48,835 bases of DNA from Gammaproteobacteria bacterium. GTDB lineage: Bacteria > Pseudomonadota > Gammaproteobacteria > Arenicellales > UBA868. The position numbers were made by a program, and so were the translations under genes. The DNA lies in NCBI GenBank assembly GCA_014239575.1, contig JAAZYQ010000004.1:7676-56510 (forward strand). Direction: 5' to 3'. The notes below the pieces were generated by a model. That model was given only the letters and a program-made list of their open reading frames with translations. It ran no database searches and was not told where the DNA came from. Positions 34,537-42,199 of this stretch are shown here, piece after piece; the first letter of the stretch is position 1, and each line of letters starts with the position of its first letter.

Positions 34537-34894
34537 CGAACTGAAGCGGGAAGAAGGCTCATGGATTGATGCCGGACGACTGGACGACCTGCCACCGGGA
34601 AGCATGCGGCGTATCGATGGCGCCAGCCAGAGAGTTCTGATCGCCAATGTGTCCGGTACGCTATTGGCAGTTGCGGATACCTGCACTCACGAGGATGCTT
34701 CGCTGTCGATGGGCGTGCTGGATGGAGAAACCGTACGCTGCCCGCTGCATGGCAGTCGGTTCTGCCTTCGCGATGGGCGCGCTATAGATGAACCTGCTGA
34801 AGTCGACCTCGCCTGCTTTGCCGTTCGCGTAGTCCGGGGGCGGTTGCAGGTGTATGCACCGAACCCTGAAGCATCTTTGACAGCTCCCAATTAG
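34526..34894 (+). CDS. Rieske [2Fe-2S] ferredoxin
   Basis: This 122-residue soluble Rieske protein has the cluster ligands C53-x-H55 (CTHEDASL) and C72-x2-H75 (CPLHGSRF), spaced as in NirD and dioxygenase ferredoxins. The domain ends with a beta-rich stretch ([18 protein letters not shown]). The ATG at 34526 overlaps the cysG end by 11 bases. Being coupled to siroheme synthase suggests a link to a siroheme nitrite or sulfite reductase, or to general electron transfer; that is inference. No signal peptide or transmembrane segment is seen. Confidence 0.9.
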   Translation: MDSDELKREEGSWIDAGRLDDLPPGSMRRIDGASQRVLIANVSGTLLAVADTCTHEDASLSMGVLDGETVRCPLHGSRFCLRDGRAIDEPAEVDLACFAVRVVRGRLQVYAPNPEASLTAPN

Positions 34895-35026
34895 CAACCT
34901 ATCCAATATGGGCTGGCTCACAGCGTGTGATATATCCGCTCTGACCCGCAAGGCTGACTAGGGCGCTGCACCGGTCAAGCACTTCGAGCCGATCACAGAT
35001 TTGGATAACGAGGCATCAGAAAACCA

Positions 35027-35081
35027 GAAAATAACACTGGCTCGTTAGCCCGCAGTCTCTGACCCCGAGCTAATGAGCCAG
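35027..35081 (-). terminator. Intrinsic terminator of the LON-domain gene, containing its stop codon
   Basis: CTGGCTCGTTAGC (35037-35049) pairs with GCTAATGAGCCAG (35069-35081): 13 base pairs including one G-T position, with a 19-base loop. On the minus strand the stem is followed by TGTTATTTTC. The TAG stop of the LON-domain gene (35070-35072) lies inside the upstream arm, so ribosomes reaching the stop would cover part of the stem. The long loop makes it weaker than a classical terminator. Confidence 0.6.
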
Positions 35082-35723
35082 GCTTGAGTCTTCAGCTAGG
35101 GAAACTGAACCGAGCTCACACAGCGCTGTCAGAAGTTCCAGGCGGTCCCCGATAACGACTTCCTCGACCAGACCCTGTTTTTCTTCGGAAGAGAACGGCA
35201 AGCTGCTGGCCAGGGTATCGACCAATTCCGGCAGGGTCAGGGTATCCAGCGCACTCCAGTCGACTGAGAGCTTACGGTAGTCCATAAAACGCCGTGCTGA
35301 GGCTAAAAGTGCAGCGCAATCCATCTTCAGGTCTTCCTGGGCAAGATCATCGACGAAACGATCCCACGACACCCGGAAACGACGATAACCCTGGACCGGG
35401 TCGCATTCTTCCTCTATATCAAAGCGGCATACTCCGGCCAATACGATCAACAGCCGGTTATCCCGGGTCTCACTAAAACTGACAATCCGCCCTGCGCAAC
35501 CGGTGCTATAGAGTTGTGGAACAATGGCGTTATTATCCTCCCGAGGCTGTACCATTCCAATCAGTCGAGAGTCAGCCAGTGCGTCAAACGCCATATTCAG
35601 GTAGCGTTCCTCAAAAATATTGAGCGGCAGTTGGCCATTGGGCAGAATCACTGCCCCGGGCAATGGAAACACGGGCAATTCGTCAGGCAATTCGTTAAAG
35701 GTGGGAGTGAAACGGTTACGCAT
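35070..35723 (-). CDS. LON N-terminal (substrate-binding) domain protein
   Basis: This 217-residue protein consists of a LON substrate-binding (PUA-like) domain without protease or ATPase parts. Visible family stretches are ELPVFPLPGAVILPNGQLPLNIFEERYLNM (in parts), RLIGMVQPR, GCAGRIVSFSE and RLLIVLAGVCRFDIEEE, which match the stand-alone LON-domain proteins common in proteobacteria. The cellular role is unknown. I chose the ATG at 35723, just before the fold; the frame extends to 35822 with no family match. It is divergent from the GGCT-like gene across about 150 bases. Confidence 0.88.
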   Translation of the reverse strand: MRNRFTPTFNELPDELPVFPLPGAVILPNGQLPLNIFEERYLNMAFDALADSRLIGMVQPREDNNAIVPQLYSTGCAGRIVSFSETRDNRLLIVLAGVCRFDIEEECDPVQGYRRFRVSWDRFVDDLAQEDLKMDCAALLASARRFMDYRKLSVDWSALDTLTLPELVDTLASSLPFSSEEKQGLVEEVVIGDRLELLTALCELGSVSLAEDSSLAH

Positions 35724-35876
35724 GTCTAAAAGTGTGAAGCCCTGCCGATAAACCAAAATTGGATCTAACCCATACTCTGGGACCCATTGAACAGATAAGA
35801 TAACACGAGTGTCCGCATACAAACCTCAATACCGTATCAAAGTTGGGGGGTCAATCTGCTTTGATCCCGTTACATT

Positions 35877-36458
35877 ATGACTCGACTGGCCGTCATCGGG
35901 TTTGGCTCTTTGATCTGGGATCTGGATGATCTTGCACCACATGTGACCGGTGACTGGCAAATGTATTACGGCCCGGTCCTGCCGTTGGAATTCTCCCTGG
36001 TATCCCGTAAACGCCAACACGCCCTGGCGCTGGTAATCGATCATGCCGACGGATTACCCTGCCCAACCTGCGTGATCGACAGTACCCGCGAATCACTGGA
36101 AGAGGCGATCACTGACCTGGCCGCCCGCGAACGAACCACCCGCAACAATATTGGTTTTGTTGACCCGATCACGGACGATTCACATTCAGCTCATGAATCT
36201 ACCCGGGAAACCCTCTGGAACTGGATACAACACTCCAACTACGATGGCGCGGTATGGACCGACGGCACACGTAACTTCGAGGAACTGACTGGCCATCGGT
36301 TTGATCTGCAGACCGCCATGGACCACCTCTGGGCTCTGAGCGGTGATGGACTTACCGAGGCTCGGCAGTACATTCACAACGCGCCCGCCGAGGTGGATAC
36401 ACCACTACGCCGGGCTCTGAAGGGCTCGTCGTGGTGGAACCATGCACCCAGCGGTTGA
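35877..36458 (+). CDS. Gamma-glutamylcyclotransferase-like fold protein
   Basis: The 193-residue protein begins MTRLAVIGFGSLIWD, resembling the substrate-binding YGSL loop that opens gamma-glutamylcyclotransferase-fold proteins. Further on are FSLVSRKRQHALALVID and TCVIDSTRESLEEAI, compatible with that beta barrel. I cannot locate the catalytic glutamate with confidence, so enzyme activity on gamma-glutamyl peptides is only a suggestion. Its end overlaps gluQ-RS by 17 bases, indicating a shared transcript with gluQ-RS and the DUF924 gene. Confidence 0.6.
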   Translation: MTRLAVIGFGSLIWDLDDLAPHVTGDWQMYYGPVLPLEFSLVSRKRQHALALVIDHADGLPCPTCVIDSTRESLEEAITDLAARERTTRNNIGFVDPITDDSHSAHESTRETLWNWIQHSNYDGAVWTDGTRNFEELTGHRFDLQTAMDHLWALSGDGLTEARQYIHNAPAEVDTPLRRALKGSSWWNHAPSG

Positions 36459-37422
36459 CCCAGCCACTTATCAGCCTGCCTCGCCAAAGGAGTCGCGCGA
36501 ACCATACGTAGGCCGCTTTGCTCCATCACCAACCGGGCAGTTGCATTTTGGCTCACTGGTAGCGGCCGTAGCGAGCTTCGCCGATGCCAAACACCACAAT
36601 GGCGCATGGCTGTTGCGCATCGATGATGTTGATCAGGGTCGCACAGTTCCTGGGGCGGCTGAAGAGTTCATGGTCACGCTGAAGGCTTTCGGTTTTCACT
36701 GGGATGGATCCGTACACTGGCAGTCGCAACGCGAAAACCACTACCGAAAAGCCATTAACCAATTGCGTCTACGAGGTCTGGCATATCCGTGCCGGTGTTC
36801 AAGGCGACAGATCGAAGCTACCGGTCGGCATAGCAAAGACGGCGTCATCTACCCAGGCACCTGTCGCACCTGGGACGGTACCGGATCTGGGCAGGTATCG
36901 TTGCGTCTGCGTTTGCGTACTGACGACCGGGAAATTAAGATCCACGACCAGATCTGTAACACCGTTAACCAGAATCTTGAATGCGACAGTGGCGACTTTA
37001 TTATCCGCCGCGCCGACGGTTTTACCGCCTATCAATTCGCCGTGGTGGTCGATGATTTTCTTGACCAGATAACCCATGTGGTCCGGGGCGCCGATCTGGT
37101 CTTGTCGACACCTCGCCAGGTCTACCTGCAGCAGCTGCTGGGCTACCCAACCCCTACCTATGCCCACGTACCTCTGGTGCAAGACCGTGACGGTCGCAAG
37201 ATCAGCAAGCGTGATGAAGCCCATCCAGTACAGTCCACAAGACCATTGCCTGCCCTGCAGGCCGCCTGGACATGGCTGGGTCAACAGTCCTTGCATGAGC
37301 CATGCCGTAATGTTGATGAATTCTGGGCAAAGGCCATCCCAAGCTGGTCAATGCAGGCATTGCGTGATCTCCATCCTCTATCGATCCAGGCTAACCCGGA
37401 ACCCCGTGACAGGCCCGCTTGA
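36442..37422 (+). CDS. gluQ: Glutamyl-Q tRNA(Asp) synthetase
   Basis: GluQ-RS attaches glutamate to the queuosine base of tRNA-Asp and is a truncated paralogue of glutamyl-tRNA synthetase. The 326-residue product has YVGRFAPSPTGQLHFGSLVAAVAS with the HIGH-like HFGS, and LLRIDDVDQGRTVPGA. The zinc-site region has CRCSRRQIEA and YPGTCR, followed by ITHVVRGADLVLSTPRQVYLQQLLG and the KMSKS-like KISKRD. The anticodon-binding domain is absent, as expected. The ATG at 36442 overlaps the preceding gene by 17 bases. In E. coli gluQ often sits next to dksA; that is not the case here. Confidence 0.95.
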   Translation: MHPAVDPATYQPASPKESREPYVGRFAPSPTGQLHFGSLVAAVASFADAKHHNGAWLLRIDDVDQGRTVPGAAEEFMVTLKAFGFHWDGSVHWQSQRENHYRKAINQLRLRGLAYPCRCSRRQIEATGRHSKDGVIYPGTCRTWDGTGSGQVSLRLRLRTDDREIKIHDQICNTVNQNLECDSGDFIIRRADGFTAYQFAVVVDDFLDQITHVVRGADLVLSTPRQVYLQQLLGYPTPTYAHVPLVQDRDGRKISKRDEAHPVQSTRPLPALQAAWTWLGQQSLHEPCRNVDEFWAKAIPSWSMQALRDLHPLSIQANPEPRDRPA

Positions 37423-38029
37423 AATACTGAACTTCTGGTTCGCAGATTCTCTGGACTCAGTGGACAAGCTGGCCGACCGCCAAGCCGTCTGGTTTGTGCC
37501 TGATTCCCAGTTTGATAACGAGATTAGAGCCCGGTTTGAGCGGCTACCCGATCTTGCGATAAGCCAAGACCTGATGCACTGGGAAGACAATGCCAGGAAT
37601 ACACTAGCCCTTGTGCTGGTTCTGGATCAGTTTCCGCGAAACATGTATCGCAACACAGCGCAGGCGTTTGACTATGACAATGCTGCGTTGAATCTGGCTC
37701 GCAAGGTTGTAGATCAAAATGCTTATCTGGACCTGCATCCGATCGAGCAGGTTTTTCTGTTTTTACCCTTTGAGCACTCCGAAGCCATGGATGACCAGAT
37801 TCGCGCAGTTGATCTCTATAGAATCCTGGCTGGGCGGTGCCCAGCGCCCTACCAACAAGCTACACAAACCGCGCTGGATTACGCCAACCGGCATTACAAT
37901 ATTATCGAGCGTTTTGGTCGGTTCCCCCACCGCAATGCTATTCTTGACAGAGTATCTACACCCGAAGAAAGGGCATTTCTGGAATCCGGGGGTGATACTT
38001 TCGGCGTCGCGTTACCGGTAGACTCATAA
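37406..38029 (+). CDS. DUF924 family protein
   Basis: The 207-residue product is a DUF924 protein, a helical TPR-like fold of unknown function. Family landmarks are EILNFWFAD at the start, LALVLVLDQFPRNMYRNTAQAFDYD, HPIEQVFLFLPFEHSE and FGRFPHRNAILDRVSTPEERAFL. The start is a GTG at 37406, overlapping gluQ by 17 bases and placed just before the conserved NFWF motif. A GTG at 37364 is an alternative but adds sequence unlike the family. It is the third gene in an overlapping trio. Confidence 0.88.
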   Translation: MTGPLEILNFWFADSLDSVDKLADRQAVWFVPDSQFDNEIRARFERLPDLAISQDLMHWEDNARNTLALVLVLDQFPRNMYRNTAQAFDYDNAALNLARKVVDQNAYLDLHPIEQVFLFLPFEHSEAMDDQIRAVDLYRILAGRCPAPYQQATQTALDYANRHYNIIERFGRFPHRNAILDRVSTPEERAFLESGGDTFGVALPVDS

Positions 38030-38080
38030 TGCCAAAGAAAATTCTGGAATCATGCTCGATTTTCCGATCTGGCGAGATTC

Positions 38081-38191
38081 ATGAGGTATAGCCCATGCAT
38101 CAGCGCTATCTCAAAGCTTAAGAAGAAAATCCGAACCTTGCCCAAGAACCTAATTACCCCAATGGTCAAACAGATTGCCAAATCTTATTAA
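38081..38191 (+). CDS. Possible small basic ORF, uncertain
   Basis: In the 171-base gap before the pirin gene a 36-codon frame runs from ATG to TAA and encodes a lysine-rich peptide (SKLKKKIRTLPKNLITP in its middle). GGCGAG lies at plausible spacing upstream. There is no recognised family, and short frames like this arise by chance. It could be a real small protein or the degraded end of a lost gene. Confidence 0.2.
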   Translation: MRYSPCISAISKLKKKIRTLPKNLITPMVKQIAKSY

Positions 38192-38200
38192 ACTAACACC

Positions 38201-39070
38201 ATGACAGAACCATCGTCAGATCAAACGCGTGAGGTTCTCAAGATCATCCCGGGCGTGGCCACGTCCGATGGTGCCGGAGTCAGCCTGACCCGGTATATCG
38301 GCTCAGCACAACTGGAGCACCTGGATCCGTTTTTAATGCTGGATTTTTTCGAGTCGGATAATCCGGATGACTATATTGCCGGCTTTCCGGCTCACCCCCA
38401 TCGCGGGTTCGAAACCGTGACTTATCTGCTCGCCGGCAAAATGCGTCATGAAGACAGTACCGGGCACGGTGGCGTCATTGAGGCCGGCGGCATACAGTGG
38501 ATGAGCGCCGGCCGTGGGATCATCCACTCAGAGATGCCTGAACAGGAACATGGTCGCCTGGCCGGCTTTCAGTTGTGGGTCAACTTACCGGGCCGTTTGA
38601 AGATGAGCCCTCCCGATTACCGCGAATTTCCTGCCGACGATATCCCCGAAGAAGTTCGTGACAATGGTGTCAGGATTCGTGTGATTACAGGAACGACCTC
38701 GGGCGGTACCCGTGGGCCCGTGGCCAACGTGGTAACCCGACCTCTGTATCTGGATATCAGTATGCCCCCGGGCGGTGAATTTATGGAGTCACTGCTACCC
38801 GATCAATCGGCTTTTGTGTTTGTTACTGACGGCACCATCACTATTGGCGAGCGCGGAACGAAAAATAGCCGTACGGTATCAAGTCGTCAACTTGCGGTGC
38901 TCGGACACGGAAAACAAGTGACTATAGTTGCGGATGATCACGCCTGTCGTTTTCTGTTGGTCGCAGGCGATCCGATTGGTGAGCCGGTCTCACGCCATGG
39001 ACCCTTCGTCATGAACACCCACGAGGAGATCATCCAGGCTGTGCACGACTTTAACACTGGAAATTTTTAA
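38201..39070 (+). CDS. Pirin family protein
   Basis: Pirins are bicupin proteins that bind one metal ion in the N-terminal cupin; some have quercetinase activity. The 289-residue product shows LDPFLMLDFFESDNP, the metal-binding HPHRGFETVTYLLAGKMRHEDSTGHGG (in parts, ligands His-x-His) and WMSAGRGIIHSEMP (His and Glu), FQLWVNLP and a C-terminal cupin domain. All four expected metal ligands are present. The ATG at 38201 follows a short gap. It seems to be a single-gene unit; its biological role is unknown. Confidence 0.93.
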   Translation: MTEPSSDQTREVLKIIPGVATSDGAGVSLTRYIGSAQLEHLDPFLMLDFFESDNPDDYIAGFPAHPHRGFETVTYLLAGKMRHEDSTGHGGVIEAGGIQWMSAGRGIIHSEMPEQEHGRLAGFQLWVNLPGRLKMSPPDYREFPADDIPEEVRDNGVRIRVITGTTSGGTRGPVANVVTRPLYLDISMPPGGEFMESLLPDQSAFVFVTDGTITIGERGTKNSRTVSSRQLAVLGHGKQVTIVADDHACRFLLVAGDPIGEPVSRHGPFVMNTHEEIIQAVHDFNTGNF

Positions 39071-39184
39071 AGAAACCCTAAATACAGTCCAGCCTAGTGG
39101 GTGGCCTTGTTCGCCCGCAGCATCATCTGCACCACGATGCGTTTTCACTTGCGAACCGATCAGAAAAGTTTCCCGAGCGGGTAA

Positions 39185-39204
39185 GCGCATTCTATAGAAT
39201 GCGC
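39185..39204. repeat. Perfect 20-bp palindrome just upstream of the EamA pair
   Basis: GCGCATTCTATAGAATGCGC reads the same on both strands and ends 4 bases before the ATG of the first EamA gene. It contains TAGAAT and TATAGA, both -10-like, so the mRNA may start within a few bases of the ATG. It also replaces the position where a ribosome site would be. It could be an operator for a dimeric repressor or an RNA hairpin limiting translation. Confidence 0.6.
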
Positions 39205-39208
39205 AGCC

Positions 39209-40084
39209 ATGAGCCACAAAGCGGATCAATTCAAGGGCGTCGCACTATGCCTTGGCGGCATTATCCTGATCAGCCCCGACAGCCTGTTGCTGCGGCTAAT
39301 TAATGCCGACGTATGGACACTGGTTTTCTACCGCGGAGGCCTTTCCGCACTTGGGCTGATTCTCATTACATCGGTGCTGGATCGCCCTCAGGGCTGGAGG
39401 CGACTTTTCAGTATCGGCCGACACGGTATAACGGTCGCTGTTATTTTTGCAGGTGGCTCTTTGTGTTTTGTTTTCGCGATCATGAATACGGCTGTGGCCA
39501 ACGCACTGGTGATCATGAGTGTTTCACCCCTCATAGCGGCTCTGCTGAGTCACTTTATTTTTCACGAGCCCATTACACTTCGCACCTGGCTGGCTGCAGT
39601 GACTATTGTCATTGGCCTGGCCCTGGTTTTCTCAGGCAGTATGGAAGATGGCGGTACCGCCGGCGATCTCGCTGCGCTGGCTGGCAGCTTTTCGCTGGCA
39701 TTCAACTTCGTCATGATTCGCAAACACCGTGCTATAAGCATGATTCCGGCAATGGCCTGGAGCGGTGCACTCGTCTGCCTGGTGGCTTGGCCTTTTGCCG
39801 CTCCGACAAGTATCCACGGGCAGGCATTGGCCTTTATGCTGCTGCTGGGACTGTTGATCGTGCCCGTCAGTATTGCGCTGATCACTTTGAGCCCAAGGTA
39901 TATCTCTGCGCCAGAGGCAAGCCTCATCATGCGCCTGGAAGCGTTGCTTGCACCAATTTGGGTCTGGCTGGTACTGGGAGAGATACCGAGCCAGCACACA
40001 TTGATCGGCGGCAGCATCATCATTGCGACTCTGGTGGGGCTGTCCATCGCCACACTTTATTCCCAACCCGCACGCGCGCCGTGA
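39209..40084 (+). CDS. EamA-family (DMT superfamily) transporter, first of a pair
   Basis: The 291-residue product has about ten transmembrane helices arranged as two EamA repeats. The first includes LCFVFAIMNTAVANALVIMSVSPLIAALLSHFIFHEPI (in parts), the second ITLSPRYISAPEASLIMRLEALLAPIWVWLVLGEIPS. Members export amino acids or other small metabolites, and the substrate cannot be told from sequence. The stop overlaps the next EamA gene as GTGA. There is no clear ribosome site because a palindrome fills that position. Confidence 0.9.
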   Translation: MSHKADQFKGVALCLGGIILISPDSLLLRLINADVWTLVFYRGGLSALGLILITSVLDRPQGWRRLFSIGRHGITVAVIFAGGSLCFVFAIMNTAVANALVIMSVSPLIAALLSHFIFHEPITLRTWLAAVTIVIGLALVFSGSMEDGGTAGDLAALAGSFSLAFNFVMIRKHRAISMIPAMAWSGALVCLVAWPFAAPTSIHGQALAFMLLLGLLIVPVSIALITLSPRYISAPEASLIMRLEALLAPIWVWLVLGEIPSQHTLIGGSIIIATLVGLSIATLYSQPARAP

Positions 40085-40965
40085 CCACCTATGAGACCAT
40101 CCCGGCGCGCACGTTCTCCGAACGTTTCGCGGTACCGCTGATTGCCTGCAGCAGCCTGCTGATCTCCGTCAACGGCTTCATGCTGCGCAGTATTGAAACC
40201 GCAAACGAGTGGCAGGTTATTTTCGGACGCCAGGCATTTTTTACGTTCGCGGTGCTGGCTATGCTGATCTTGCGTTACCGCTGGCGGTTGCCACGAATGT
40301 TTTTGGACTGCGGCTGGTTTGGCCTCGGCGCCGGCGTTTGCCTGGGCCTGGCTAATCCTACGCTGATCTTGGCAATGACCCACACGACAATCGCCAATGC
40401 CCTGTTTACGCTTAGCGCCTGTCCACTCATCACGGCGGTGCTTGCCTGGCTCATACTGCGCGAGAAACTGTCCCGGTCAACGCTCATTGCCATCGCGGTA
40501 GCTATGATCGGTATCGGAATCATGGTTGTCGATGGGCTGGGCGGGGGTTCAGTGCTGGGTAATGCCCTGGCGCTTTTGTGTGCGGTGTTTTTTTCGATGT
40601 TCGTGATATTCCTGCGCCTGGCGAAGGACCGAAATATGCTGCCTGTCAGCTTCATCGGTGGGGCCATTAGCCTATGTATTGGGCTCGCCGGTGCCGGCTT
40701 TGATTATCACCTGACGATGCACGACAGTCTGATCTGCCTGCTCTGGGGCGGCATTATCGTGACGGTGGTTCATTTTCTGTTCATCCAGAGTTCACGCTAC
40801 GTAGCGAGCGCCGAGATCATGCTCATCGTCCTCATTGAGTTTGCTCTGGGACCGTTATGGGTCTGGCTGGGCTTTGGCGAGCGTCCAAGCGCCACCGCCC
40901 TTGCCGGGGGCTCGCTGGTACTCGTAGCGGTGGCGGGACGCGCGCTGGTAATGTTACGGCAATAA
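40081..40965 (+). CDS. EamA-family (DMT superfamily) transporter, second of a pair
   Basis: The 294-residue product again has about ten transmembrane segments and two EamA repeats, with PTLILAMTHTTIANALFTLSACPLITAVLAWLILREKL (in parts) and QSSRYVASAEIMLIVLIEFALGPLWVWLGFGERPS. It is clearly paralogous to the preceding gene. The GTG at 40081 overlaps that gene's stop by 4 bases, so the frame upstream of it (open to 39313) is a shadow of the first EamA gene. The tight coupling suggests coordinated or joint function. Confidence 0.9.
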   Translation: MTTYETIPARTFSERFAVPLIACSSLLISVNGFMLRSIETANEWQVIFGRQAFFTFAVLAMLILRYRWRLPRMFLDCGWFGLGAGVCLGLANPTLILAMTHTTIANALFTLSACPLITAVLAWLILREKLSRSTLIAIAVAMIGIGIMVVDGLGGGSVLGNALALLCAVFFSMFVIFLRLAKDRNMLPVSFIGGAISLCIGLAGAGFDYHLTMHDSLICLLWGGIIVTVVHFLFIQSSRYVASAEIMLIVLIEFALGPLWVWLGFGERPSATALAGGSLVLVAVAGRALVMLRQ

Positions 40966-41007
40966 CTTGAAAACGCGCCACGCAACCAGTTCAGTCACAC
41001 TAGTCGC

Positions 41008-41013
41008 TATAAT
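41008..41013 (+). promoter_or_regulatory. Candidate -10 element of the sugar operon
   Basis: A perfect TATAAT lies 86 bases upstream of the first epimerase gene in a 133-base gap. No good -35 hexamer is found 16-18 bases upstream (the sequence there is around ACCAGT), so the promoter is uncertain. Confidence 0.35.
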
Positions 41014-41098
41014 TGCAGTTCACTTAGTCTGAAAGTCCGCAGAAACTCCCAAATGGTCGCTCACTGGCCAGTCATAGGATAGCCTAACCGATAGAACC

Positions 41099-42175
41099 AT
41101 GACGGTTTATCAAAACATACTGATAACCGGCGGCGCCGGGTTCGTCGGGTCAAACACTGCGATATCATTTAAAAGAGATCTCGAGAATACCCGCGTTACT
41201 GTGCTGGACAATCTCAAACGCCGAGGATCCGAGCTGGCCTTGACGAGACTTGCAGATCATGGTGTTGAGTTTTTCCACGGCGATATCCGTAACCCTGAAG
41301 ATATCTTTCAGGCAGGAGCTTTTGATCTACTCGTTGAATGCTCGGCCGAGCCGTCGGTACACGCCGGCTATGATTCAAGTCCGGCATACCTGGTCAACAC
41401 TAACCTGACGGGTACCACACACTGTCTTGAAATGGCGCGCAAAAACAATGCCGATATTGTTTTTCTCTCGACCAGCCGGGTGTACCCCATTCAGCCCCTG
41501 CGCGATTTGCCGTTGACAGAGAAAAATGGCCGACTTGAAATCGGTCAGGACCAGTCGGGTACCGGCTGGAGCCCTGATGGTATTTCCGAGGCGTTTCCAC
41601 TTAACGGGCCGCGATCGCTTTATGGCGCCACCAAACTTGCGTCTGAACTTCTACTGACCGAGTACACACAGATGTACGGCATTCGCAGCATTATCAACCG
41701 CTGTGGCGTGTTAACGGGCCCCTGGCAGATGGGCAAGGTCGACCAGGGGTTCATGGTATTGTGGGCGGCACGACACCTTTATGGAGGGTCGCTCGCCTAC
41801 CTGGGTTTTGGAGGAACTGGATGTCAGGTTCGCGATATCCTCCATGTCGCGGACTTGTATCGCCTGCTGAAGTTGCAACTTTCGAAAATTTCCAGTCTAT
41901 CTGGCCAGGTTTTCAATGTAGGTGGTGGACGGAAGATATCGGTCTCATTAAACGAGTTAACACAAATGTGTAAACAACACTCATCCTCACACCTAAATAT
42001 TGCCTGTAAGCCCGAGACTCGAGATGCTGATATCCCCTGGTATATCACCGACACACAAGCGGTGAGCGATGCCACTACCTGGCAGCCACAGCATTCGGTT
42101 GAAACTACTGTGGAAGAAATTTTCGCCTGGCTTACCGATCACCGAAATCAGCTCGAACCTATTTTAGGCTCCTAA
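41099..42175 (+). CDS. NAD-dependent sugar epimerase/dehydratase, CDP-paratose 2-epimerase-like (first)
   Basis: This 358-residue extended short-chain dehydrogenase has the NAD motif GGAGFVGSN and LDNLKRRGSELALTRL, which resembles CDP-paratose 2-epimerase (RfbE). ECSAEPSVHAGYDSSPAYLVNTN, STSRVYPIQP, the catalytic Y175-x3-K179 (YGATK) and NRCGVLTGPWQMGKVDQGF follow. It likely acts on a nucleotide sugar for a surface polysaccharide or glycan; the exact substrate is inferred from family only. It opens an operon with a second epimerase-like gene 24 bases downstream. Confidence 0.85.
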   Translation: MTVYQNILITGGAGFVGSNTAISFKRDLENTRVTVLDNLKRRGSELALTRLADHGVEFFHGDIRNPEDIFQAGAFDLLVECSAEPSVHAGYDSSPAYLVNTNLTGTTHCLEMARKNNADIVFLSTSRVYPIQPLRDLPLTEKNGRLEIGQDQSGTGWSPDGISEAFPLNGPRSLYGATKLASELLLTEYTQMYGIRSIINRCGVLTGPWQMGKVDQGFMVLWAARHLYGGSLAYLGFGGTGCQVRDILHVADLYRLLKLQLSKISSLSGQVFNVGGGRKISVSLNELTQMCKQHSSSHLNIACKPETRDADIPWYITDTQAVSDATTWQPQHSVETTVEEIFAWLTDHRNQLEPILGS

Positions 42176-42199
42176 TAGCCGCCCTCTAGGAGACACAAC

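Noticed and set aside
37076-37405. Upstream extension of the DUF924 frame
   Set aside because: It overlaps gluQ-RS in another frame and its translation lacks any DUF924 similarity.
39313-40080. Upstream extension of the second EamA frame
   Set aside because: This part is out of frame within the first EamA gene; the real start is the GTG at 40081.
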